From UBA9732 sp052170315 (GTDB lineage Bacteria; Spirochaetota; Spirochaetia; Sphaerochaetales; Sphaerochaetaceae), in assembly GCA_052170315.1 (NCBI GenBank), contig JBQNAT010000006.1, positions 1 to 64,000 on the forward strand: a stretch of 64,000 bases of DNA, read 5' to 3'. Under the pieces are notes generated by a model. That model was given only the letters and a program-made list of their open reading frames with translations, was not told the DNA's origin and ran no database searches. Of this stretch, positions 51,973-62,100 are shown piece by piece (the stretch's first letter is position 1; each line of letters starts with the position of its first letter). The translations under genes were made by a program, and so were the position numbers.

Positions 51973-53610
51973 ATGGTAATCACTGATTTTCTTGAAAGAA
52001 ACGCGCGGCTTTACGGACTGGACACTGCGATTGTTGTAGTCAGCCCATCTGAAAAGAGGGACAGCGCCGTGACATGGAGAGAGGCAAGCCTGATTGAAAG
52101 CGCGACAGACTCTCCGTACAGAAGGGAAATCAACTGGAAAGATTTTGACCGTATGGCAAACCGCTTTGCGAACCTGCTTTTAAGCAGAGAAGTCCCAAGA
52201 GAAACAAAAGTCGGGATACTTATGATGAACTGCATCGAATATCTTCCGATTTATTTCGGAATCCTCAAAGCCGGCTGCATAGCGGTACCTATGAATTACA
52301 GATATTCAAGCGATGAAATCAAATACTGTCTTGAGCTGGCGGATGTGGAGATATTGGTATTCGGACCGGAGTTCACCGCAAGGATGGACGTTATAGCGGA
52401 TGCTATACCGCAGGTAAAAACCCTGCTGTTTGTAGGAAAAAACGGTCCCGGGTATACGGAAAACTGTATCAGGGTCATGAGCTTCACTTCACCTGAGCCG
52501 CCCCCCATAGCGCTTAATGAGGATGATTTTGCGGCAATCTATTTTTCCTCCGGCACCACAGGCTTTCCCAAGGCCATCCTGCACCGGCACAGGGCGCTTT
52601 ACTGTTCCTGCCTCACGGAACAGAAGCATCATATGCAGACAAAGGACGATGTATTTCTATGTATCCCTCCCCTCTACCATACAGGGGCAAAGATGCACTG
52701 GTTCGGCAGCCTGATGACAGGAGGAAAGGCGGTAATTCTCAGAGGCACAAAGCCGGAGTGGATTCTCAGAACCGCGACCGAAGAAAAATGCACAATAGTC
52801 TGGCTTCTTGTGCCATGGGTGCAGGACATACTTGATGCAATTGAAAGCAAAAGGATAGCTCTTGACGATTATCTTCTGAGCCAGTGGCGTCTGATGCATG
52901 CAGGAGCCCAGCCGGTGCCGCCAAGCCTTATCAGAAGGTGGCTGAAGGTTTTCCCTCACCATCAGTACGATACGAACTACGGGCTGTCCGAGTCCATAGG
53001 CCCCGGCTGTGTGCATCTGGGAGTCGGGAACACTGAAAAAGTCGGAGCCATAGGAGTGCCTGGTTATCTCTGGGAAGCTGAAATCGTAAAGGAAGACGGG
53101 ACTACAGAGGTGGAAGGAGAAGAAGTCGGGGAACTTGCCGTAAAGGGCCCCGGAGTAATGGAATGCTATTACAAAAATCCCGACGCCACGAAGGAAATAC
53201 TTAAAAACGGCTGGCTTCTTACCGGCGATATGGCGAAAAGAGACGCTGAAGGTTTTATCTATCTTGTGGACAGAAAGAAAGATGTTATCATAACCGGAGG
53301 CGAAAACCTTTATCCCGTGCAGATAGAAGACTATCTCAGGAAGTTCGACAAAATCAAGGACGTTGCGGTCATAGGGCTTCCTGACCACAGACTTGGCGAA
53401 ATAGCGGCAGCCGTAATTTCTGTCAAAGACGGTCTTACCTGTACTGAGGAAGAGATAATTGACTTCTGCCGGGATCTTCCCAGATACAAAAGGCCGAAGA
53501 GGATAATCTTTGCGGAGGTTCCCAGAAATCCTACCGGAAAGATAGAAAAACCCCTTCTAAGACGGCGCTATTGTGCGGACAATCTTGTTGAACAGCAGAT
53601 ACAGGGCTGA
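51973..53610 (+). CDS. AMP-forming acyl-CoA (probably arylacetate/fatty acid) ligase
   Basis: A 545-residue adenylate-forming enzyme. The P-loop-like IYFSSGTTGFPKAILHRHRA (about 185-204), YGLSESIG, WLLTGDMAKRDAEGFIYLVD and the C-terminal PRNPTGKIEKPLL with the catalytic lysine are the ANL family motifs. It makes acyl-CoA from a carboxylic acid, ATP and CoA. It is the first gene of an operon with iorA (11 bp gap), iorB and an aminotransferase, so an arylacetate (phenyl-, hydroxyphenyl- or indoleacetate) is a likely substrate. AAGGGG precedes the ATG. Confidence 0.9.
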   Translation: MVITDFLERNARLYGLDTAIVVVSPSEKRDSAVTWREASLIESATDSPYRREINWKDFDRMANRFANLLLSREVPRETKVGILMMNCIEYLPIYFGILKAGCIAVPMNYRYSSDEIKYCLELADVEILVFGPEFTARMDVIADAIPQVKTLLFVGKNGPGYTENCIRVMSFTSPEPPPIALNEDDFAAIYFSSGTTGFPKAILHRHRALYCSCLTEQKHHMQTKDDVFLCIPPLYHTGAKMHWFGSLMTGGKAVILRGTKPEWILRTATEEKCTIVWLLVPWVQDILDAIESKRIALDDYLLSQWRLMHAGAQPVPPSLIRRWLKVFPHHQYDTNYGLSESIGPGCVHLGVGNTEKVGAIGVPGYLWEAEIVKEDGTTEVEGEEVGELAVKGPGVMECYYKNPDATKEILKNGWLLTGDMAKRDAEGFIYLVDRKKDVIITGGENLYPVQIEDYLRKFDKIKDVAVIGLPDHRLGEIAAAVISVKDGLTCTEEEIIDFCRDLPRYKRPKRIIFAEVPRNPTGKIEKPLLRRRYCADNLVEQQIQG

Positions 53611-53621
53611 CGGAGATAAAA

Positions 53622-55406
53622 ATGAAGAAACTTATGTTGGGAAACGAGGCAATCGCGCGCGGTCTTTTTGAGGCGGGATGCAATTTCGTATCAAGCTACC
53701 CCGGTACTCCAAGCACGGAGATAACCGAGTTCGCGGCCGGGTATCCTGAAATATACGCTGAATGGGCACCCAACGAGAAAGTAGCGATGGAAGCGGCATT
53801 CGGAGCGTCCCTTGCTGGAAAGAGAAGTTTCTGCGCAATGAAGCATGTAGGGCTGAACGTTGCCGCGGACCCTCTTTTCACCATTTCATACACCGGCGTC
53901 AATGCCGGAATGGTCATCTGCGTCGCGGACGACCCGGGAATGCACTCGTCTCAGAACGAGCAGGATTCCCGCCACTATGCGCAGGCTGCCAAACTTCCCA
54001 TGCTGGAGCCTGCGGACTCGGCCGAGGCCCTTGAATTCGTTAAGCTTGCCTATGAACTTTCGGAGAAGTTCGATACCGCGGTTTTGGTAAAGATGTGCAC
54101 CCGGATATCCCACTGCCAGAGCATAGCGGAGCTTTCGGACAGAACGGAGGTCCCGGACAAGCCCTACGAGAAAAACATCGCAAAGTACATAATGATGCCG
54201 GGCATGGCAAAAAAACGGCATCCCGTTGTTGAGCGGAGAACCCTTGAACTAAGGGAATGGGCTGAGACAGCAAGTATAAACAGATTCGAGCCGGGCCGCG
54301 ATAACTCTGCAGGTATCATAACTTCATCCACAAGCTATGACCATGTTAAGGAAGTATGCGGCGGAATGTACCCCACACTGAAGCTTGGTATGGTAAATCC
54401 CCTGCCCGTTAAACTTATCAGAGATTTTGCCTCAAAGGTAAAAAAAGTAATTGTTGTAGAAGAGCTTGACGGAGTAATAGAGGCTCATTGCAACTTAATA
54501 GGTGTAAAAGTTACGGGTAAAGAGCTATTCGGGAACATTGACGAATTAATGCCCAATCTGATTGCCTCAAAGCTTGGCTTAAGCATAAGTCCAAGTATGA
54601 AGCTTGAAGACAATATTCCGGGAAGGCCTCCGGTAATGTGCTCCGGCTGTCCTCACAGGGGTCTGTACTATATTCTGAAGAAGAATAATTTAACTGTTCT
54701 GGGTGACATCGGCTGCTATACTCTTGGAGCCACCGCGCCTTTAAAGGCAACGGATACAACCATATGTATGGGCGCTTCCGTTTCGGGGCTTCACGGCTTC
54801 AACAAGGCCGGAGCCGCGGGAAGAGCAGGAAAGACAGTTGCCGTTATAGGGGACTCGACCTTCATACACAGCGGTGTAACGGGTCTTATAAATATTGCCT
54901 ATAACGAAAGCGCTTCTACGGTAATAATCCTTGACAATTCAACAACGGGCATGACGGGTCATCAGGAAAATCCGACAACCGGCTTTAACCTCAAGGGTGA
55001 CCCGTGTACAAAAATAGATTTGGAAACGTTGTGCCGCGCGGTGGGAATAAGGCGCGTCAGGGTTGTAGATCCCTATAACCTTAAGCAGTGCGATGACGCG
55101 ATAAAGGAAGAAACGGGCTGTAACGAACCTTCGGTTATTATTTCAAGACGGCCGTGTGCCCTGCTAAAAACAGTAAAACATCCGGGCCCCATAAGTGTGA
55201 GTGCCGACAAATGCATTGGATGCAAAGCCTGTATGAAGATAGGCTGCCCCGCAATCAGCATGGTCGGAAAGAAGGCGGTTATAGACGCAACTCAGTGTGT
55301 GGGCTGCGGCGTATGCGCACAGCTGTGCGGACAGAACGCAATAGGAAACTTCACTGGCGCGGCAATTCAGAAAGACTCGGCCTGTAATGCCGGAAAAGGG
55401 GCGTGA
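53622..55406 (+). CDS. iorA: Indolepyruvate ferredoxin oxidoreductase, alpha subunit
   Basis: A 594-residue protein. SSYPGTPSTEITEFAAGYPE and EKVAMEAAFGASLAGKRSF form the pyrimidine/PP domain; GDIGCYTLG, CMGASVSGLHGF and AVIGDSTFIHSGVTGL form the TPP site; the C-terminus has two ferredoxin-like clusters, CIGCKACMKIGCP and CVGCGVCAQLCGQ. With IorB it oxidatively decarboxylates aryl pyruvates to aryl-acetyl-CoA, reducing ferredoxin, or the reverse. Confidence 0.95.
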   Translation: MKKLMLGNEAIARGLFEAGCNFVSSYPGTPSTEITEFAAGYPEIYAEWAPNEKVAMEAAFGASLAGKRSFCAMKHVGLNVAADPLFTISYTGVNAGMVICVADDPGMHSSQNEQDSRHYAQAAKLPMLEPADSAEALEFVKLAYELSEKFDTAVLVKMCTRISHCQSIAELSDRTEVPDKPYEKNIAKYIMMPGMAKKRHPVVERRTLELREWAETASINRFEPGRDNSAGIITSSTSYDHVKEVCGGMYPTLKLGMVNPLPVKLIRDFASKVKKVIVVEELDGVIEAHCNLIGVKVTGKELFGNIDELMPNLIASKLGLSISPSMKLEDNIPGRPPVMCSGCPHRGLYYILKKNNLTVLGDIGCYTLGATAPLKATDTTICMGASVSGLHGFNKAGAAGRAGKTVAVIGDSTFIHSGVTGLINIAYNESASTVIILDNSTTGMTGHQENPTTGFNLKGDPCTKIDLETLCRAVGIRRVRVVDPYNLKQCDDAIKEETGCNEPSVIISRRPCALLKTVKHPGPISVSADKCIGCKACMKIGCPAISMVGKKAVIDATQCVGCGVCAQLCGQNAIGNFTGAAIQKDSACNAGKGA

Positions 55407-55407
55407 G

Positions 55408-55992
55408 ATGACCGGAAACATTATGGTTGTGGGTGTAGGCGGACAGGGAACGCTTCTGGCCAGCAAGCTGCTGGGAAAGCTTTTTCTTGAGAAGGGCCTT
55501 GACGTTAAGGTGAGCGAGGTTCACGGAATGAGTCAGCGCGGAGGAAGTGTGGTGACCTATGTGCGCTACGGAGAGAAGGTCTACTCCCCCGTTATTGACA
55601 GGGGACAGGCTGATTTCATAATTGCTTTCGAGCTTCTTGAGGCCGCACGCTATGCCGATTACCTTAGACCAGGCGGCACCCTGATTGCGAATACGCAGAA
55701 GATAAATCCCATGCCGGTGATTACGGGGGATGCTGTTTATCCTGAAAATCTTGAGAAAAAACTTAGAGGGCTTAACATAAACTTTATCGGTTTTGACGCG
55801 CTTTCAGCGGCGAAACGGGCGGGTTCCGCGAAGGCTGTAAATCTTGTGCTTCTGGGAGTGCTTTCAAAGTTCTTTGGCTTCACAGAAAAGCAGTGGACTG
55901 ATACCATAATGACAAGCGTGCCAGAGAAATTCGTGGACATGAACGTTGAAGCTTTCAGGCTTGGAAGAGAAAGACAGGAGGCGCAAAAATGA
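55408..55992 (+). CDS. iorB: Indolepyruvate ferredoxin oxidoreductase, beta subunit
   Basis: A 194-residue gamma-type subunit: NIMVVGVGGQGTLLASKLLG at the start, KVSEVHGMSQRGGSVVTYVR (typical IorB), and KAVNLVLLGVLSKF. The ATG at 55408 is 1 nt after the iorA stop. It overlaps the aminotransferase by 4 bp (ATGA). Confidence 0.94.
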   Translation: MTGNIMVVGVGGQGTLLASKLLGKLFLEKGLDVKVSEVHGMSQRGGSVVTYVRYGEKVYSPVIDRGQADFIIAFELLEAARYADYLRPGGTLIANTQKINPMPVITGDAVYPENLEKKLRGLNINFIGFDALSAAKRAGSAKAVNLVLLGVLSKFFGFTEKQWTDTIMTSVPEKFVDMNVEAFRLGRERQEAQK

Positions 55993-57155
55993 AGGAAATG
56001 AGCAGGAAAAACCGTTTTTTCACAGATTCGGTAATAAGAAGGATGACACGTATCGCCATTGCCGGCGGAGCCATTAATCTTGCGCAGGGCTTTCCGGACT
56101 TTGACCCTCCAAAGGCTATGACTGACAGGCTTGCCGAAGTAAGCAGGACGGGGCCTCACCAGTACCCGATTACGATGGGCGCGCCGAATTTCCGCAGGGC
56201 ACTTGCGGCAAAATGCGGGCGTTTCATGGGAAGGCGTCTTGATACGGAAACTGATATGGTTGTGACAATAGGCTCAACCGAGGCCATGGCGGATACCCTT
56301 TTTGCCCTTACCAATCCCGGAGACAAGGTCATAATTTTCTCGCCCTACTTTGAAAATTACCATGCTCAGACTATCATGGCCGACTGCGAGCCGGTCTTTG
56401 TACCGCTTGTTCCGCCTGCTTTCAACTTTGACCCGCAGGTTCTTGAAGACGCATTCAGACTTCCGAACGTCAAGACCATTCTTATCTGCAATCCCTCCAA
56501 TCCCAGCGGAAAGGTCTTCTCAACGGACGAGCTTTCCTTCATCGCGGGTCTGTGCGTCAAATACGATGTCTATGCAATTATGGACGAGGTCTACGAGCAC
56601 ATTGTTTACGACGGTCGAAAACATATTTACATGAACAGTCTCCCCGGAATGTGGGAGCGTACAGTAAGCTGTTCGAGTCTTTCAAAAACATATTCCGTTA
56701 CAGGCTGGAGGCTGGGCTATGCCATTGCGCCCGAGCCTGTAATGCGAAAGATAAAGCAGTATCACGATTTCATTTCGGTGGGAGCGGCGTCTCCGCTGAT
56801 GGAAGCGGCAGTTGTTGGTCTTGAGTTCCCTGACAGCTACTACAGAGAATTCAGCGAACATTACGCTCACATGAAGAAGATTTTTACGGACGGTCTCAGT
56901 AGTATCGGAATCCCTTTTACAGACCCCCAGGGCGCATACTTTGTGCTTGCCAATATTGAACCCTATCTTAAAAAGGGTCAGAGCGACGTTGATTTCTGCG
57001 TGAAAATGACTGAAAAACTGGGCGTTTCCGCAGTGCCGGGCTCTTCTTTCTTCAAAGAGGATGTGAACAATATAATAAGGCTTCACTTTGCGAAGAAGGA
57101 TGAAACCCTTTTTGAAGCGCTGAACAGGCTGGAAAAGATAAAAACATTCGCCTGA
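55989..57155 (+). CDS. PLP-dependent class I/II aminotransferase (probably aromatic)
   Basis: A 388-residue fold-type I aminotransferase. AGGAINLAQGFPDFDPP, CNPSNPSGKVFS, DEVYEHIVYDG and SSLSKTYSVTGWRLGYAI with the Schiff-base lysine are clear. GGAGG precedes the ATG. Being coupled to iorAB it most likely interconverts aromatic amino acids and aryl pyruvates. Confidence 0.92.
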   Translation: MKEMSRKNRFFTDSVIRRMTRIAIAGGAINLAQGFPDFDPPKAMTDRLAEVSRTGPHQYPITMGAPNFRRALAAKCGRFMGRRLDTETDMVVTIGSTEAMADTLFALTNPGDKVIIFSPYFENYHAQTIMADCEPVFVPLVPPAFNFDPQVLEDAFRLPNVKTILICNPSNPSGKVFSTDELSFIAGLCVKYDVYAIMDEVYEHIVYDGRKHIYMNSLPGMWERTVSCSSLSKTYSVTGWRLGYAIAPEPVMRKIKQYHDFISVGAASPLMEAAVVGLEFPDSYYREFSEHYAHMKKIFTDGLSSIGIPFTDPQGAYFVLANIEPYLKKGQSDVDFCVKMTEKLGVSAVPGSSFFKEDVNNIIRLHFAKKDETLFEALNRLEKIKTFA

Positions 57156-57184
57156 GGCTTTGAATGTTTTTATACGTTGAAAAA

Positions 57185-57224
57185 AGAGGCGCGGTACCGT
57201 TTCGGTTAGCGCCTCTTATTTTTA
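57185..57224. terminator. Bidirectional terminator between the aromatic operon and malic enzyme
   Basis: AAGAGGCGC (57185-57193) pairs with GCGCCTCTT (57210-57218), followed by ATTTTT on plus and TTTTTT on minus. It serves both convergent units. Confidence 0.88.
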
Positions 57225-57243
57225 AATGTATTTTTAAACTTGA

Positions 57244-58416
57244 TTAGATTCTAGCGACACCTGTCTTTCTTGCAGCATCCGCTACCGCCTTCGCAACGGC
57301 AGGAGCAACCCTCCGGTCAAATGCCTTCGGAATTATGTAGTCCGCGGAAAGTTCACTGTCGCTTACAAGAGAAGCAATCGCGTTAGCCGCGGCCATCTTC
57401 ATTTCCTCGTTTATCTCGGAAGCTCTGACATCGAAGGTTCCTCTGAAAATGCCCGGGAAAGCAAGAACATTGTTTATCTGGTTCGGATAGTCGCTTCTTC
57501 CTGTTGAAATGACCTTCGCGCCGCCTTCCTTAGCTTCGTCCGGAAAGATTTCGGGAGTCGGGTTTGCACAGGCGAAAATGATTGCATCTTTGTTCATGGT
57601 CTTTACCATGTCTGCCGTGACCTGCTTCGGAGCGGAAACGCCAATGAAGACATCGGAACCTGCAAGCATGTCCGCAAGGCTTCCCTTCCTGCGCTCAAGG
57701 TTCGTGACTTCAGCCATTTCTTCCTTTATCCAGTTAAGCCCTTCCCTGCCCTTGTAAACAGCTCCGCCGCGGTCACACATTATGATGTTTTTATAGCCTG
57801 CGGAAAGAAGGAGTTTGACTATGGCTATTGCCGCCGCGCCCGCGCCGGAAGTAACAATTTTGACGTCTTCCTTTTTCTTTCCCACAACCTTGAGAGCGTT
57901 GGTAAGGCCCGCAAGGGTTATAACTGCCGTTCCGTGTTGGTCATCGTGGAAAATTGGGATATCGCACTTTTCTTTGAGCTTGCGCTCAATTTCAAAGCAT
58001 CTTGGAGCGGAAATATCTTCAAGGTTGATGCCGCCGAAGGAGCCTGAAATATTGTAAACGGTCTGAACGAACTGGTCAACGTCTTTTGTCTTAACACAGA
58101 TTGGAAACGCATCAACGTTTCCGAAGGATTTGAACAGAACACTCTTTCCTTCCATGACAGGCATTCCGGCCTCGGGTCCGATATCGCCAAGACCAAGGAC
58201 CGCGGTTCCGTCCGTGATTACGGCGCAGAGGTTCCAACGTCTGGTGAGCTCGTAGCTCTTGCTGATATCTTTCTGTATTTCAAGACAGGGCTGGGCTACA
58301 CCGGGGGTATAGGCCAGTGAAAGGTCCTGAGACGTTGCTACGGGCACTGTTGAAACAACTTCAATCTTGCCTCTCCATTCCGCGTGCTTTTTAAGCGATT
58401 CTTTTGCGTAATCCAT
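57244..58416 (-). CDS. NAD(P)-dependent malic enzyme
   Basis: A 390-residue short bacterial malic enzyme. SLAYTPGVAQPCLEI with the catalytic Tyr, TDGTAVLGLGDIGPEAGMPV, FPICVKTKDVDQFV, FHDDQHGTAVITLAG, and the Rossmann TSGAGAAAIAIVKLLL are diagnostic. It decarboxylates malate to pyruvate. AAGAGGTG precedes the ATG. Transcribed alone with a structured leader. Confidence 0.95.
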   Translation of the reverse strand: MDYAKESLKKHAEWRGKIEVVSTVPVATSQDLSLAYTPGVAQPCLEIQKDISKSYELTRRWNLCAVITDGTAVLGLGDIGPEAGMPVMEGKSVLFKSFGNVDAFPICVKTKDVDQFVQTVYNISGSFGGINLEDISAPRCFEIERKLKEKCDIPIFHDDQHGTAVITLAGLTNALKVVGKKKEDVKIVTSGAGAAAIAIVKLLLSAGYKNIIMCDRGGAVYKGREGLNWIKEEMAEVTNLERRKGSLADMLAGSDVFIGVSAPKQVTADMVKTMNKDAIIFACANPTPEIFPDEAKEGGAKVISTGRSDYPNQINNVLAFPGIFRGTFDVRASEINEEMKMAAANAIASLVSDSELSADYIIPKAFDRRVAPAVAKAVADAARKTGVARI

Positions 58417-58439
58417 TTAAACACCTCTTGGTCAGATTT

Positions 58440-58477
58440 GAACGTTATCATGCGCGCGTTATTACGCACGTACGTTC
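58440..58477 (-). promoter_or_regulatory. Leader hairpin of the malic enzyme gene
   Basis: GAACGT at one end pairs with ACGTTC at the other, and inner TGCG/CGCG segments pair, giving an imperfect 38-nt hairpin between promoter and start codon. It may be an operator or RNA element. Confidence 0.35.
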
Positions 58478-58491
58478 TTATAATTAATATA

Positions 58492-58520
58492 TGTATAATA
58501 TATGAATGTTGTTCAGACAA
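58492..58520 (-). promoter_or_regulatory. Predicted promoter of malic enzyme
   Basis: On the minus strand TTGTCT (58520-58515) and TATACA (58497-58492) with a 17-bp spacer, about 75 bp before the start codon. Confidence 0.6.
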
Positions 58521-58570
58521 GAGTTTTTTAACGTTCTCAGTATAAATCATTCAAAAACATACAAAAAAGT

Positions 58571-59152
58571 TCATTCGGCAAATCCCGGAGCACCGTGCAT
58601 GCGCGCCCAAACCTGAAGCACTGCAGCTTGCGTTTTACCGTCCTGTACCTGTCCTGAAAGCACCATACCTGTGAACTTTTCAAAATCCATCATCTCCACG
58701 TTAATGTTTTCGTCATTGTCAAGTTCCCTGTCTCCGAAGGAAAGTCCGCGTGCCCAGTACAGGTGGATTATCTCGGTTGAGTAGGCGCATGTGGGATAAA
58801 AAGGTCCAAGATATTCGAAAGTATCCGCGATTATGCCTGTTTCCTCACGCAGTTCGCGTTTTGCGGCGGAAAGCGTATCTTCTCCTTCATAGTCAAGCTT
58901 GCCTGCAGGGATTTCCAGCAGCTCAGCGGAAAACGGATAGCGGAACTGCCGTTCAACGGCTATCCTGTTTTTGCTGTCAATTGCCACAACAGCTACGGCG
59001 CCGGGATGTTTTATATACTCGCGCGTGCTTTTATGCCCGTTGGGAAGTACGATATTGTCCCTGAATACATGAAGCAGGCGCCCGTTATAGACGTTCTGAG
59101 AATCAAGCTGTTTTTCCGTCAATGCCATTTTTTCGAATTTTTTCTCTTCCAT
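58571..59152 (-). CDS. NUDIX hydrolase, ADP-ribose pyrophosphatase type
   Basis: A 193-residue protein. The Nudix box reads GKLDYEGEDTLSAAKRELRE followed by ETG, with one extra residue in the loop compared with the standard GX5E spacing. AVERQFRYPFSAELLEIPAG upstream is characteristic of ADP-ribose pyrophosphatases (NudF). It hydrolyses ADP-ribose or similar nucleoside diphosphate derivatives. It starts 14 bp after addA and closes the operon. GAGGT precedes the ATG. Confidence 0.9.
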   Translation of the reverse strand: MEEKKFEKMALTEKQLDSQNVYNGRLLHVFRDNIVLPNGHKSTREYIKHPGAVAVVAIDSKNRIAVERQFRYPFSAELLEIPAGKLDYEGEDTLSAAKRELREETGIIADTFEYLGPFYPTCAYSTEIIHLYWARGLSFGDRELDNDENINVEMMDFEKFTGMVLSGQVQDGKTQAAVLQVWARMHGAPGFAE

Positions 59153-59166
59153 ATTTACCTCGGGAG

Positions 59167-62100
59167 CTAAAGCTCCGCATTATTTCCGTCCCTGTCCCAG
59201 AAGCCGCAGGCTCTGCCGTCACGCAGATAGAAAAGCGTTCCGTAACACTTTTTTCCGAAAATTTCTTCGGCAACCCTGACATAGGTCTGAACCTGTAATT
59301 TATGTTCATCCGGATTGCGGACGCTGTCCGTTTTGTAATCCACAACAAGATTGAAAGCTTCCCCTTCAGCTATCAGGTCAATTACACCTTCAACGCAAAA
59401 TTCCTTCACCGTATCAAAGTCCGCATCAAAGGGAGTGTAAAACCGCAGCTCTTCATGGGTTCTGCGGCCGTCTATAAACTTTTTAAAGAATGTGCTTTCC
59501 CTGAAACCGCGTGCGAATTTCCTGGCTTGGGAAAGGAGCTTTTCATTGTCTTTTTCTCTTTCACACAGAGTACATACAATATCGCCGCTGTTTCCGAAGC
59601 GCATTTCACTTTCAAGCACAAGATGACAGAGAGTTCCGAATTTATCATGAAGATTCAATGTCTCAATTATTGAGTCCGCTTCAAAAACCGGGAGGCTTTC
59701 TCCCGTTTTGGGGACATCATTTTTCTTAATCAGCCGCTCAAGTTCCGTTACGCCTATGCGTGAAGGAGTTATGTCGAAGTTTTTGAAAACGGCGTTTTCC
59801 ACAGCCTTCCGCCATGAAGTATTTTTTGTTGAACGCCACGGCTCGTCAGGTGTTTTACCTGCATTTTCAACCGTCACGTCAGGGTCTCCGCATTCTCCGG
59901 TCTCTATGTCAAAATCTATTGCGTCCGCGTACCATTTAAAGATATCGCCGGATTTTATTCCGCCGTCCTTTGTTTGCCTGCAGCCTCCAATGAGAATAAG
60001 ATGTTCCCTGGCTCTTGTCATGGCTACATACATGACGCGTTTGCGCTCGGCCTGCTCCCTTTCGTTTCTGTCCTGTTCAAGAAATTTCTGTATATTTTTG
60101 TCTTCAGACGCCAGAAGGAGACCTTTGTATTCAAATACTGTCCGGTTATTATTGTTTTTGTTGCCGCTTCCGATATTGGCAAAGATGACAACCTTAAACT
60201 CAAGTCCCTTTGACTTGTGGACTGTCATAATTTGCACGCCGTTCTTTTCCCTGTGGAGCACGCTTACATCAGGAAGTTTTCCCGAAGAACCAAGGCTGTT
60301 GCGCAGAAACCGCGCAAAATCGGAAATGCCAAGACCTCCATGCTCGTACTGAACGGCATAGGAATAGAGGTATTCGTAGTGCTCCGTATATATTCTTCTC
60401 TCTTCGTTTGAATTCAGGTAGGCCTTGTAGCCGCCGTCTATATAGAGTATTTCAAGAAGCTGAGATATTGTAAGACTGAAAGCTTTTTCTTTCACTTCCT
60501 CAAAAAAGGATAGGAAGGCGCTGTACCGTGTTTTGTCAACTTCAAGGACCTGTCCGTTTTTGAGCAGAAGATTCTGCATGCTTTCTTCGCAGAGCCCGCA
60601 GAACGGTGATTTAAGCAATCCGACAAAGCTTCGCCTGTCTTCCGGGTACAGCAGGCAGTTTATGAAGCAGTAAAAGTCATTTGAAACCGCATCAAGCATC
60701 AGGTCTCTTGCCTCTGCCGTCTGATAGTCGATGTTTCGTTTTTTCAGAGCTTTTTCAATGTTCATCTGGTTTGAGGTGGTTCTGAAAAGTATGGCTATAT
60801 CGTTCGGTTCGGGCCGCTTGCCGTCTACCAGAAATTCATCGGTAGTAAGTATGCGCCTGCAGTAATTACCTATTGCCTCGGCTTCAAGCACCGCGCCGTC
60901 AAAGTCTTCATCGGAATTTTGCTCATCCTCTGCCGGTTTCTCGTTTTTGTAAAAAGCGAAAATTATTTTAGACTCCGTCTTATCCTTTCCGCGTCCGGAA
61001 GCCATTTCGGAAAAACGAGCGCTGAAATCCTTTTCGTCATCGTATAGGACATGTTTGAATACATTGTTGAAATGCCTTATAAGCTTTTCATTGCTTCTGT
61101 AGTTGATGCTGAGCGTAAGAGCCTTGCCGTTTTTACAGATTTCTTCATGGAGCTTTCTGAATACAGAAACATCAGCGCCTCTGAATTTATAGATGGACTG
61201 TTTTTCATCGCCTACGAAAAAGAGTTTTTCACCCTCAAGCTCGTCAACCGTCGGTACGCGTCCGCTTGTGCCGTTAAGGCTTTTCTTTTCTGAAAGCAGG
61301 AAAAGAAGCTCTTTCTGAAGGATGTTGTTATCCTGAAATTCGTCTATCATTATGAATTTGAAACGGTTTTTATAGACGTTTCTTAAGTAAAGATTGTCAC
61401 GAAGGATAACAACGGCCAAATCCGAAACGTCTCTGAAGGTCAAAGCCCCTTGGGAACGCTTCTCCATATTGAGCATATTTGCGAATTTTTCAACAGCTTT
61501 CTGCAAAACCGGGACATCAACTGTCCCGTTGGCAAGGTTCTGCAGGGAAACAAAGCCCGTCCCTTTTCCTATTATGGGCTTCATCTCCTCAACGATTTCC
61601 TTTATTTCAGGGTCTCTTACTCCTGTAAGCCGGAAATAGTCCGAATCAGTGAAACATTCCTTTTCATAGCATTCAAACATATTCTCATACTGAGCCATGA
61701 ACTTTTCTGAAAGATTGAGCTCTCCAAGATTTCTGAACATAGGTTCAAGCTCTTCTCTTTCTTTCTTATAGATTTTCCTGATTTCATTCAGGAAAGCTTC
61801 TCTGACTTTTTCCGCTTCATAGTTGCCCGTAATTGAAATACTTGCGGCAACAGGCATGAAAAAACTGCTCATAACCGCGGATGGCATGAATAGAGCCGAT
61901 ATTGCTCTGCTTTCCTGTACATTTTCAGGAGCCTGAAGGAATTTTTCGGAAAGCATTTCCACCATTGACTGAAAATCGTTGTCACTCAGGTTCGCGCTGT
62001 CTCTGGGAAGCCCGTAAGAAACGCTGCCGCTGCGAACTATCTGCGCGCAGAAGCTGTCCAGTGTGGCAATTGAGGCTTTACCGAAACTTTTCAGCGTATC

